Source of the DNA: Porphyrobacter sp.
GTDB taxonomy: Bacteria; Pseudomonadota; Alphaproteobacteria; Sphingomonadales; Sphingomonadaceae
NCBI GenBank assembly: GCA_016125555.1
Contig: WGLN01000011.1
Span: 62,001-126,000, forward strand
Direction: 5' to 3'
Length of the DNA: 64,000 nt
Under the pieces are notes generated by a model. The model was not told the DNA's origin, did not search any database, and saw only the letters and a program-made list of their open reading frames with translations. A program made the translations under genes and the position numbers. Of this stretch, positions 28,522 to 36,500 are shown piece after piece; position 1 is the first letter of the stretch, and every line of letters begins with the position of its first letter.

Positions 28522-31500
28522 ATGTCGACAAGGCTTCTGGGCAGGCTTGCCCTGATGTGCGGGAGCAGCCTCATCGCCGCGACCGCCGTGCACGCGCAGG
28601 AGGCGGCCGCGCCGACCCCCGCCGAGGTGCAGGAACCCGAGCGCGAGATCGTCGTCACCGGGACCCAGATCCAGGGCGCGAAGATCAACGACGTGCTGCC
28701 CGTCACCGTGGTCGACGAGGTCGACATCCAGAACATCGCCGCGACTTCGGGCGACGAACTGTTCCGCGCCATCCCCCAGGCGGGGGCGGTCGCCTTCAAC
28801 GAACAGAACGATGTCACGTCGAACAACGCGCGCGGTGATGCCGCCTCGATCAACCTGCGCGACCTTGGCACGGGCAACACCCTGCTGCTGATCAATGGTC
28901 GGCGCATGGTGCTGAACCCGGGCTTCCAGACCGAATTGCTGGTGCCGGTGGTCAGCCCCGACACCAACGAGATCGCACCGGGCTCGGTGCGCCGCATCGA
29001 GGTTCTGCGTGACGGCGCTTCGGCCATTTACGGCGCGGACGCGGTGGCGGGCGTCGTCAACACCGTGCTGCGCGGCAACCGCAAGGGCGGCTTCGTCGAA
29101 GGCGAGTTGCGCCTGTCGGACGGCACCAGCCTCTATTCGACGCAGATCAACGGCGGCTATGGCTTCGACTTCGCCGAAGGGCGCGCGAACCTGACGGTCT
29201 ATGGCGGCTATTTCTACGAGAACGGCCTGCCATCCTTCCAGCGTCGCTATTCGGCCGATGACGACAAGCGGCCGCTGGTCGTCGGCACGCCGTTCGAGGA
29301 CGATTCGCAGTTCAACAACCGCAACACCTTCGGGCCCTTTGGCCAGTTCGACATCCAGATCACCAACAACAACCAGACCCCGATCCGCGATGACGACTTC
29401 TATCTCCAGCCGTCGACCTTCCCCGGCTGCCGCCTCGATTTCGGCAACGGACTGTGCGCCCGCAACGGCACCACGCCGGACACGGCGGTGCGTTACAACC
29501 GCGCCTACGGCACCACGCTGATCAGCGAGAAGACCCGCATCAACGCGGCAATGCTGCTCAACTACGAGTTCAGCAGCAATGTCGAAGGCTATTTCGAGGG
29601 CTCTTATTACCGCTCCGAAAGCAGCCGCAACATCACCCCGGCGGCGATCCTCAGCGCGGTGCCGGTGGGGATTTCGCGCAATGCCTACTGGAATCCGTTC
29701 GGCCCGGTGACCTTCCCCGACGGCACGCCCAATCCCAACCGTCTGCCGGGCACCACCATCCCCGCCGGCGGGGCGGACATCATCATGGAGCGTTACCGCT
29801 TCGTCGACGCCGGCAACCGCACGGTCGACGTGGACAAGGATTCCTATCGCCTGGTCGCGGGCCTCAAGGGCAATTTCGGCGCATGGGATTTCGACACCGG
29901 CTTCGTCTATTCGGAGGCCAAGAGCACTGATCTCGAAGGCAACCGCGTCTCGCTGACGCTGTTCCAGCAGGCGGTGAACCAGTCCACGCCCAACGCCTAC
30001 AACCCCTTCAACGGCGGCTGCGTGACCGGCGATCCGGGGGAGGGCGATTGCACCCCCAATCCCGCCAGCGCGATCGATCCGTTCCGCATCAGCGTCTACC
30101 GCAAGGGCGGCACCAGCCTGGCGCTGGCCGATTTCAAGGTCAGCAACAGCCGGCTCTTCGGTCTGCCCGGCGGCGACGTCGGCATCGCGGCAGGGATCGA
30201 GTGGCGGCGTGAAACCTTCTATGACGACCGCGATCCGCGGCTCGACGGAACCATCACCTGGACCGACAGCGTGATCCCGGGCGTGTCCGACGGCAGCGAC
30301 GTGGCGGGCACCAGCCCCTCGCCCGACACCAGCGGCGCACGGCAGGTGTGGTCGGCCTTCGCCGAAACCTTCGTCCCGCTGGTGAGCGAGGACATGGACA
30401 TTCCGCTGGTCGAGGCGCTCAACCTCCAGCTCGCCGGCCGGGTCGAGCACTTCGCCGACATCAAGGAAACCGCCGTCGTTCCGCGCGTCGCGGCATCGTG
30501 GACGGCGATCCCCGGCGTGACCTTCCGCGGTGCGTGGTCGCAGGGCTTCCGCGCCCCCAACCTCGTGCAGGTCAATGACGAGGGCACCACCCGCTCGAAC
30601 ACCCGCGACGACTTCGTGATCTGCCAGGCGCAGGTCGAGAAGGGCATCATCTCCGATCTCGGCGTGTGTCCGGGCGCGGGCGTGATCAGCTTCCGTTCGG
30701 GCACCGACCAGCTCAAGCCGGAAGACAGCACCAGCATCAACCTCGGCGTCGTGCTCGAACCGCGCTTCATCCCCGGCCTGACGCTGACGGCGGACTACTG
30801 GCGCGTCAAGCAGAAGGGGCTGGTGGGCACCTTCGGCGACGACAACGCGATCGCGCTCGACCTGCTGCGGCGGCTCGCGGGCGGCTCCAACCCCAATGTG
30901 GTCCGCGCCGATCCGACGCAGGAGGAACTCGATCTGTTCGCCGGGACCAGCCTTGCGCCGGCGGGCGAGATCCTGTTCGTCAACGACCCCTATCTCAACC
31001 TCGACAGCCGCGTGTCGAAGGGGTGGGACTTCGGGCTGTTCTACAACCTCCCCGATTTCGGCGCCGGCAAGATCCGCCTGCGGTTCAATGCGGCGCGGCT
31101 GGAAAGCTTCGTCCAGTCCGCCGGGACCGACGGGCAGGAACTGCTCGACGGGATCGCCGCCGGCGTGCTGCCGCCCGAAGTGGTGGTCGGCGGACTTGGC
31201 GAACTGCTCGAGATCGACGGGCGCCCGAAATGGCGCTTCAGCGGCTCGGTCAACTGGGGCAGCGGACCGATCGACCTGTCGGTCTTCGCCAACTATGTCG
31301 GCGAGGTGTGGAACACCAGCGTGACCCGCGACGATCCGATCGTCTCGGACGATCCGAACGCGAACTTCTACCGCGTCGGTGACATGTTGACGATCAACAC
31401 CGCCTTCACCTTCACCATCAAGACCGACGGGCCGCTCGACGGAACCCGGCTGCGGGTGGGGGTGAACAACCTGTTCGACAAGGACCCGCCGCTTGCGGAC

Positions 31501-31578
31501 GAAACCTACGGCTATCTCAGCGCGCTGCATTCGCCGCGGGGCCGGACGGTCCGGTTCGAAATCCGCAAGAACTTCTGA
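28522..31578 (+). CDS. TonB-dependent outer-membrane receptor
   Basis: 1018 residues. The ATG at 28522 is preferred because GGGAGA ends six bases before it; an ATG at 28516 overlaps the esterase stop but sits directly on that site. A signal peptide ends near AVHAQ, the TonB box is EIVVTGT, the plug contains LLLINGRRM and RIEVLRDGASAIYGADAVAGVVN, and a beta-barrel of about 800 residues ends in a terminal phenylalanine (RFEIRKNF) as outer-membrane proteins do. Two internal cysteine pairs lie in barrel loops. Ligand unknown; linkage to dctA, an esterase and a carboxypeptidase suggests an organic nutrient rather than a siderophore. Confidence 0.95.
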   Translation: MSTRLLGRLALMCGSSLIAATAVHAQEAAAPTPAEVQEPEREIVVTGTQIQGAKINDVLPVTVVDEVDIQNIAATSGDELFRAIPQAGAVAFNEQNDVTSNNARGDAASINLRDLGTGNTLLLINGRRMVLNPGFQTELLVPVVSPDTNEIAPGSVRRIEVLRDGASAIYGADAVAGVVNTVLRGNRKGGFVEGELRLSDGTSLYSTQINGGYGFDFAEGRANLTVYGGYFYENGLPSFQRRYSADDDKRPLVVGTPFEDDSQFNNRNTFGPFGQFDIQITNNNQTPIRDDDFYLQPSTFPGCRLDFGNGLCARNGTTPDTAVRYNRAYGTTLISEKTRINAAMLLNYEFSSNVEGYFEGSYYRSESSRNITPAAILSAVPVGISRNAYWNPFGPVTFPDGTPNPNRLPGTTIPAGGADIIMERYRFVDAGNRTVDVDKDSYRLVAGLKGNFGAWDFDTGFVYSEAKSTDLEGNRVSLTLFQQAVNQSTPNAYNPFNGGCVTGDPGEGDCTPNPASAIDPFRISVYRKGGTSLALADFKVSNSRLFGLPGGDVGIAAGIEWRRETFYDDRDPRLDGTITWTDSVIPGVSDGSDVAGTSPSPDTSGARQVWSAFAETFVPLVSEDMDIPLVEALNLQLAGRVEHFADIKETAVVPRVAASWTAIPGVTFRGAWSQGFRAPNLVQVNDEGTTRSNTRDDFVICQAQVEKGIISDLGVCPGAGVISFRSGTDQLKPEDSTSINLGVVLEPRFIPGLTLTADYWRVKQKGLVGTFGDDNAIALDLLRRLAGGSNPNVVRADPTQEELDLFAGTSLAPAGEILFVNDPYLNLDSRVSKGWDFGLFYNLPDFGAGKIRLRFNAARLESFVQSAGTDGQELLDGIAAGVLPPEVVVGGLGELLEIDGRPKWRFSGSVNWGSGPIDLSVFANYVGEVWNTSVTRDDPIVSDDPNANFYRVGDMLTINTAFTFTIKTDGPLDGTRLRVGVNNLFDKDPPLADETYGYLSALHSPRGRTVRFEIRKNF

Positions 31579-32774
31579 TGCGGGTGAGGCGCACCGCGCT
31601 CGCGGCGCTGCTCGCGCTGGGGGCGGGCGCATGGACGGGGGCGGTTGCCGAGGCGCCGCTCCCGCCTCCCTCGCTCGAGGCGGCGGCGGTGCCGGTGGCG
31701 GTGTCGGCGTCCTGCCGCACCGCCGATGCCCTGCTCGCCTTCGATTTCCCCGGTGCGGCGCCATCGGCCTGCACGGTCGCCGGCGAGCGCGCCTTCGAAC
31801 TGCTGGTGACGCCCGAGCATGCGCCGCCGATCAACCCGAGCCCGTGGTACGCCTTCCGCTACGAGGCGGACGGCGCCGCGCCCGTCACCGTCACCCTGCG
31901 CTACCTCGGCGGCCGGCACCGCTACCCCCCCAAGTGGAGCGCGGGTGACGGGCACTGGACCGCGCTGGCCGCCGAGCCGACCGCCGATGGCACGGGCGCG
32001 GTGCTGCACCTTCCGCCGGGCCGCGGAATCGTCGCCGCGCAGGAACTCCTGACGCCCGAGACCACCCGCGCCGACCTCGCCCGCTGGAGCATGGCGAGCG
32101 GAGCGCAGGTGTTCACCCTCGGCTATTCGCATGACGGCCTGCCGGTCGAGGCGATCCGGCTGGGGCGCGCCGATGCGCCGAGGCTGGTGATCCTGCTCGG
32201 CCGGCAGCACCCGCCCGAGGTGTCCGGCGCCATCGCGATGCGCGCCTTCGCCGATACGCTGGCGGCGCGCGCTGGGGACCTCGGCGACGTGCAGTTCTTG
32301 GTGGTGCCGATGCTCAATCCCGACGGCGTCACCCGCGGGAACTGGCGCGCCAATCGCGGCGGCACCGACCTGAACCGCGACTGGGGCGACTTCACCCAGC
32401 CGGAAACGCGCAGCGTCAAGGCGTGGCTCGATGCGCTTCCGGCAGGCGTGCGCCCGGTGCTGATGGTCGATTTCCACTCGACCCGCACCAACCTGTTCTA
32501 CGTGCAGGGCGACGAGGCGAGCGAGGGCCAGCAGCGCTTCCTCGCCGCCTGGCTGGGCGGGCGCGAGCAGGCCTTCGCGGACTATCCCTTCACCATCGAG
32601 CCGCGCAACGCCAACCCCGGCAGCGGTACGGCGAAGAACTGGTTCTTCGAAACCTATGCGATCCCCGCCTATACCTACGAGGTCGCCGACGAGGCCGACC
32701 GCCCCGCCACGCGCGCCGCGGCCCGGGCTTTGGCCGACGGGCTGCTTCCCGCGCTCGGGGCACTCGGCGACTGA
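31578..32774 (+). CDS. Exported M14-type zinc carboxypeptidase
   Basis: 398 residues; the start shares one base with the receptor stop (TGATG). A signal peptide covers about residues 1-25. The M14 zinc ligands are H211 and E214 in RQHPPEVSG and H300 in MVDFHSTRT, and the general base is the glutamate of YTYEVADEA near residue 360. The NPDGVTRGNWRANRGGTDLNRDW block binds the substrate carboxylate (N-R). An N-terminal beta domain of about 150 residues precedes the catalytic part, as in cytosolic-carboxypeptidase-like M14D members. It probably trims peptides in the periplasm or outside. Confidence 0.9.
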   Translation: MRVRRTALAALLALGAGAWTGAVAEAPLPPPSLEAAAVPVAVSASCRTADALLAFDFPGAAPSACTVAGERAFELLVTPEHAPPINPSPWYAFRYEADGAAPVTVTLRYLGGRHRYPPKWSAGDGHWTALAAEPTADGTGAVLHLPPGRGIVAAQELLTPETTRADLARWSMASGAQVFTLGYSHDGLPVEAIRLGRADAPRLVILLGRQHPPEVSGAIAMRAFADTLAARAGDLGDVQFLVVPMLNPDGVTRGNWRANRGGTDLNRDWGDFTQPETRSVKAWLDALPAGVRPVLMVDFHSTRTNLFYVQGDEASEGQQRFLAAWLGGREQAFADYPFTIEPRNANPGSGTAKNWFFETYAIPAYTYEVADEADRPATRAAARALADGLLPALGALGD

Positions 32775-32805
32775 CGCGGCAGCGCGGCGCTTATCTGCCA
32801 ATATA

Positions 32806-32823
32806 CGAAACAGAACGGTTTCG
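32806..32823. promoter_or_regulatory. Inverted repeat, candidate operator of the ArsR-containing operon
   Basis: CGAAAC-N6-GTTTCG is a perfect inverted repeat flanked by ATATA on the left and GATATATT on the right, in the AT-rich 129-base gap before the next gene. It overlaps the likely promoter and has the size of an ArsR-type site, so it may be the autoregulatory operator of the ArsR-family gene at 33970. Confidence 0.5.
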
Positions 32824-32903
32824 AAGATATATTGAATTTTTCTAAGGGACGGCCTTTGGCTAGACACCCGTCACGCAACCCCGACAGGCGAAAGGGCGCG
32901 AGG

Positions 32904-33953
32904 ATGGACACAGCCAGTCACCAGCCGGAAGCGGCACCGCGGCCGCCCTCGGCGCGCATTGCCGCGGGCGCCGGACTGCGGGTGGTCGGCAAGGGCCTGC
33001 GCCTCGCCGCGCGGCTCGGCGCCCCCGATGCGGACTGGGAGCACGCGCTGGCGCGGCTGCTCGGCTGGCTCGGGATCGCGGCCGAGCCGGGCGGCAGCGC
33101 GGCGCTGCACTTCGCGCCGTGGGCGCCGGTTTTCCCCGCTGCCTTCCGCGATGGCGGCGCCGGGCTGCCGGATGCCGATTGGGCGGCGAGCTATCTGTTC
33201 GATCACGGGCAGGGCAGCGCCGGGGCGGGTGTGCTCGACCTCGTGCTGATGTCCGCCCATCCCGGCAGCGGTGCGGCGAGGCCGGGCACGCTCGCGGCGA
33301 TGATCCGCGCAGCACGGGCCGAGAGCCGCACGCGCATTGCGCTGGTTCAGCCCGCCGACGAGGCAGGGCGGACGGCGAGCGTCGCCCGCGCGCATGCCAG
33401 CGCCGGGGAGGGCGCCGCGCTCGACGTCCTTGCCATCGAAGAGGCGCTCGCCGGGCTTTCCTCCCCGCGACCGCGCTGGGATGCGCTGATCGTCAGCCCG
33501 CAGCTGCGGAGCGCCGTTTTCGCGCGGCTCGCGCAGGCAAGCGGGATCGGCGCGCCCTGGCCGATGGTCTGGCACGGCTGCGCGGGCGCGGTGCGGATCT
33601 GTGCCGAGAGCGCCGCTGCGCACGGCGCCCCCCTGCCGCTCGACGCGCCGCTGCTGGTGCAGGCGCTCGCGCTGGCACTGCGGCAGGCGGGATTGGGCAC
33701 CGCCGCGCGCGACCTTCACGAGAGCGCAGCGCAGCTGCGCGAGAGCGGGGTGGTCACGCCCGCGCGCGGCTCGCGCGCGCCCTATGTCACCTCTATCGCG
33801 GATGCGCGCTTCGTCGAGCTGGTCTGCGCCGGGACGACCACCGCGCGCCGGGCGCCCCCGCGATGGCGCGCGCTGCCCGGCGCAGCCGCGCGCCGCACCG
33901 GCGCCGCGCCGCGCCTCGCACTCGTGCATTCCGACCTCTCCGCCAACCGCTGA
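32904..33953 (+). CDS. Divergent isocitrate/isopropylmalate-dehydrogenase-fold protein
   Basis: 349 residues from the ATG at 32904. No export signal. The middle and C-terminal parts resemble the isopropylmalate/isocitrate dehydrogenase family in order: WDALIVSPQLRSAVFARLA corresponds to the D-I-I-VTNLFGDILSDLA block and ARDLHESAAQLRESGVVTPARGS to the C-terminal helix and loop. The catalytic RYDxxxxD/K/Y residues of true enzymes are not evident, so it is likely a non-catalytic or repurposed homologue. It is 16 bases upstream of an ArsR-type gene. The family call is tentative and function is unknown. Confidence 0.55.
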   Translation: MDTASHQPEAAPRPPSARIAAGAGLRVVGKGLRLAARLGAPDADWEHALARLLGWLGIAAEPGGSAALHFAPWAPVFPAAFRDGGAGLPDADWAASYLFDHGQGSAGAGVLDLVLMSAHPGSGAARPGTLAAMIRAARAESRTRIALVQPADEAGRTASVARAHASAGEGAALDVLAIEEALAGLSSPRPRWDALIVSPQLRSAVFARLAQASGIGAPWPMVWHGCAGAVRICAESAAAHGAPLPLDAPLLVQALALALRQAGLGTAARDLHESAAQLRESGVVTPARGSRAPYVTSIADARFVELVCAGTTTARRAPPRWRALPGAAARRTGAAPRLALVHSDLSANR

Positions 33954-33969
33954 AGAAAGGGCACCCCCC

Positions 33970-34335
33970 GTGCCAAGCCGAAAGATCGTCGCCACCGAAC
34001 TGGCCCATGTGCTGCGCCAGATCTCCCATCCCGACCGGATCCGCCTGCTGCTCAAGCTGCAGGCCGGAGACCTGACCGTGAACGAGATCGCCGAGGCGCT
34101 GGAAATCCCCGCGACCCGCGTTTCGCAGCATCTTGGCGTGCTGCGCGCCATCGCGCTGGTCGAAACCGAGGCACGGGCGCAGCAGCGGGTCTATCGCCTC
34201 GCCCAGCCCCAACTTGCAGCGTGGCTGATCGAGGGGATATCCTTCGTCGCGCACCGTCTCGGGCGCGCCAGCGCGAAGGACATCGCAATGGCCAAGGACC
34301 TCTGGCAGCAGGAAGGCGCCGACCGGGCCGCCTGA
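33970..34335 (+). CDS. ArsR-family winged-helix regulator
   Basis: 121 residues from GTG 33970 after AAGAAAGGG (33954-33962). LTVNEIAEALEIPATRVSQHLGVLRAIALVETEA is the winged helix-turn-helix, and QQRVYRLAQPQLAAWL is the wing and dimer helix. There is no cysteine, so the classical ArsR/SmtB metal sites are absent and the signal is probably not a thiol-bound metal. It is the second gene of a two-gene operon and may act on the CGAAAC-N6-GTTTCG repeat upstream of that operon. Confidence 0.9.
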   Translation: MPSRKIVATELAHVLRQISHPDRIRLLLKLQAGDLTVNEIAEALEIPATRVSQHLGVLRAIALVETEARAQQRVYRLAQPQLAAWLIEGISFVAHRLGRASAKDIAMAKDLWQQEGADRAA

Positions 34336-34343
34336 CCGCCCCG

Positions 34344-35009
34344 TCAGCAGGCGTGGCTGGCGAGCGCGGCGGAGGCGAGTTCGCCCGCGTAGCGTTCCTC
34401 GACCGGAACCCACGTGCCCGCCGCCTCGTCATAGGCGGAGACCTGCCCGGACTTGATGTCATAGACCCAGCCGTGCAGCTGCACCGCCTTCTGCGCCAGC
34501 GCGACCGCCACCGTCGGATGGGTCTTGAGGTGCTGCAATTGCAGGATGACGTTCTGTTCGAGCAGCATCCGCATCTTGGCTTCGGGATCGAGCCCGGCGC
34601 CGAGTATCTCGACGATGTCGACCGCGCCCTGCGCATAGCCGAGCCATTCGCGCACATGGGGCAAATTGGTGAGGCCCTCGCGGTTCATCGCACCCTTCAT
34701 CGCCCCGCATTCGGTGTGACCGCAAACGACGATGTGCGGGATCTGCAGCGCACCGATCGCGAACTCGATCGAAGCGGTCATCCCGCCGGTCTGGTTGGTG
34801 TGCGGGGGCACGATGTTGCCGGCGTTGCGGCAGATGAACAGCTCGCCCGGATCGGTCTGCGTGATCATCGCGGTTTCGATGCGGCTGTCCGAGCAGGTGA
34901 TGAACAGCGCCTCGGGACTCTGGCCGGTGCTGAGCCGTTCGAACAGTTCCTGCTTTTCGGGAAAGACCTCGCGCTGGAACTTGATGACGCCGAGGGCGAA
35001 TCGCGACAT
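34344..35009 (-). CDS. Beta-class carbonic anhydrase
   Basis: 221 residues; the ATG at 35009 is preceded by AGGAG at proper distance, so the longer frame is not used. Zinc ligands are C39, H98 and C101 (CSDSR and HTECGAMK), with the D41-R43 dyad. ELFICRNAGNIVPP and GGMTASIEFAIGALQI are further family blocks. It interconverts CO2 and bicarbonate in the cytosol, feeding carboxylases such as a PEP carboxylase. It ends nine bases from the convergent ArsR-type stop and is divergent from a VIT-family transporter. Confidence 0.95.
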   Translation of the reverse strand: MSRFALGVIKFQREVFPEKQELFERLSTGQSPEALFITCSDSRIETAMITQTDPGELFICRNAGNIVPPHTNQTGGMTASIEFAIGALQIPHIVVCGHTECGAMKGAMNREGLTNLPHVREWLGYAQGAVDIVEILGAGLDPEAKMRMLLEQNVILQLQHLKTHPTVAVALAQKAVQLHGWVYDIKSGQVSAYDEAAGTWVPVEERYAGELASAALASHAC

Positions 35010-35153
35010 TGGGGCAATCTCCTGGCTGGCAACCCTGCCGGCGCCGGCTACAATCTGCGAAGACACGCAGTTTTCGAGACTTGCAGCTATGCCCTTGCTT
35101 CCCCGTGGTCAAGCCGCGCCCGACGCGTTCCGGCGCGTCCCCGCCCCGGCGTG

Positions 35154-35169
35154 CTTGCATTCCTGCAAG
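35154..35169. repeat. Small perfect inverted repeat upstream of the VIT-family gene
   Basis: CTTGCA-TTCC-TGCAAG lies 38 bases before the VIT-family ATG, inside the 198-base divergent gap between carbonic anhydrase and the transporter. It could be a regulator site or a leader hairpin; nothing links it to a specific regulator. Confidence 0.35.
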
Positions 35170-35207
35170 AGAGGATGCGAAACCGCAGACTGCACAGGAG
35201 GAAGTTC

Positions 35208-35912
35208 ATGACACGGCCGAGCGCGCACCCCGACGATCCGCATTACGTCCATCGCACCGGCTGGCTGCGCGCGGCGGTGCTGGGGGCGAATGACGGGATC
35301 GTGTCGGTCGCCTCGCTGATCCTCGGGGTGGCGGCGGCGACACCCGAGACCGGCCCGATCCTGGTCGCCGGGGTGGCGGGGCTGGTGGCGGGCGCGATGT
35401 CGATGGCGGCGGGCGAGTTCATCTCGGTCTCCTCGCAGCGCGATTCCGAACAGGCCGACATCCGCCGCGAGAAACTGGCGCTGAAGCAGACTCCCGAGCA
35501 GGAACTCGCGGAACTGGCGCAGATCTATCGCGAGCGCGGGCTGAGCCACGAGACCGCGCAGCGCGTCGCGCGCGAACTGTCCGCCCACGATGCGCTCGAA
35601 GCCCATGTCCGCGACGAACTGGGCCTCGCCGATCACCTTGCGGCGCGCCCGCTTCAGGCGGCGGCCGCCTCGGGGGCGACCTTCAGCGTGGCGGCGGCGG
35701 TGCCGCTGCTGGCGGCGTGGCTGGCGCCTGCGGGGAGCATCGTCACGATCGTGCTGGTGGTTTCGGTGTTGACGCTGGCGCTGCTCGGCGCGCTCGGCGC
35801 ACGGGCAGGCGGCGCGCCGCTGGTGCCCGGCACCTTGCGCGTGGTCGGCTGGGGCATCTTTGCGATGGCGGTCACCGCCGGGATCGGTTCGCTGTTCGGC
35901 GTGAGCGTCTGA
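35208..35912 (+). CDS. VIT1/CCC1-family iron/manganese transporter
   Basis: 234 residues, with AGGAGG directly upstream (35196-35201). The first helix pair reads WLRAAVLGANDGIVSVASLILGVAAATP and GLVAGAMSMAAGEFISVSSQRDSE, the hallmark of the family. A cytoplasmic helical insert with many Glu (residues about 80-140, metal-binding domain) precedes three further membrane helices. Members move Fe(II)/Mn(II) out of the cytosol or into stores. No rubrerythrin domain is fused here, unlike MbfA. Confidence 0.93.
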   Translation: MTRPSAHPDDPHYVHRTGWLRAAVLGANDGIVSVASLILGVAAATPETGPILVAGVAGLVAGAMSMAAGEFISVSSQRDSEQADIRREKLALKQTPEQELAELAQIYRERGLSHETAQRVARELSAHDALEAHVRDELGLADHLAARPLQAAAASGATFSVAAAVPLLAAWLAPAGSIVTIVLVVSVLTLALLGALGARAGGAPLVPGTLRVVGWGIFAMAVTAGIGSLFGVSV

Positions 35913-35996
35913 GCGCGGCGCGGGCCTGGGTCGTCTTTCCCATGGCCCCGCGCGTGCGAGGCTGCTAGTCTGACCCCATCAGGCAACCGGGGAAGG

Positions 35997-36500
35997 ATGC
36001 AGTTCGTGGCGATCGACTTTAGCGTCAACGGCAAGCCAGTGAGCGTCAAGGCCGAGGCCGACACGCCGCTGTTGTGGGTGCTGCGCGAGGATCTCGCGCT
36101 CACGGGAACCAAGTTCGGCTGCGGCATCGCCGCGTGCGGGGCGTGTTCGGTCCATGTCGACGGGCAGCTCACCCGCTCGTGCAGTGTCCCTGTCGGCGAG
36201 ATCGCCGGCAAGGCGGTCACCACGATCGAAGGCCTGAAGGACGCCGAGGGCACCCTTCACGCGGTGCAGCAGGCGTGGATCGACGTGCAGGTGCCGCAAT
36301 GCGGATACTGCCAATCAGGCCAGATCATGGCCGCGGTCGCGCTGATCGCGCGCACCGGCACGCCTTCCGACGCGCAGATCGACGAGGCGATGACCAATAT
36401 CTGCCGCTGCGGCACCTATCCGCGGATCCGCACGGCGATCCTCGCCGCGACCGGGCAAGCGGCCCGGGCCACGGCCGAGCCCGTGCAGGGAGAGGCATGA
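35997..36500 (+). CDS. iorA: Isoquinoline 1-oxidoreductase-like small subunit, 2x[2Fe-2S]
   Basis: 167 residues. The plant-type [2Fe-2S] cluster is bound by C42, C47, C50 and C62 ([21 protein letters not shown]) and the second cluster by C102, C105, C136 and C138 (CGYC..ICRC). This is the small subunit of xanthine-oxidase-superfamily two-subunit enzymes such as IorAB and aldehyde dehydrogenases. It passes electrons from the molybdenum subunit, encoded next with a four-base overlap, to a downstream acceptor. GGGAAGG precedes the ATG. Confidence 0.93.
   Translation: MQFVAIDFSVNGKPVSVKAEADTPLLWVLREDLALTGTKFGCGIAACGACSVHVDGQLTRSCSVPVGEIAGKAVTTIEGLKDAEGTLHAVQQAWIDVQVPQCGYCQSGQIMAAVALIARTGTPSDAQIDEAMTNICRCGTYPRIRTAILAATGQAARATAEPVQGEA

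Noticed and set aside
35059..35160. Possible small RNA or riboswitch before the VIT-family gene
   Set aside because: The GC-rich sequence has many possible stems and no recognisable riboswitch core.
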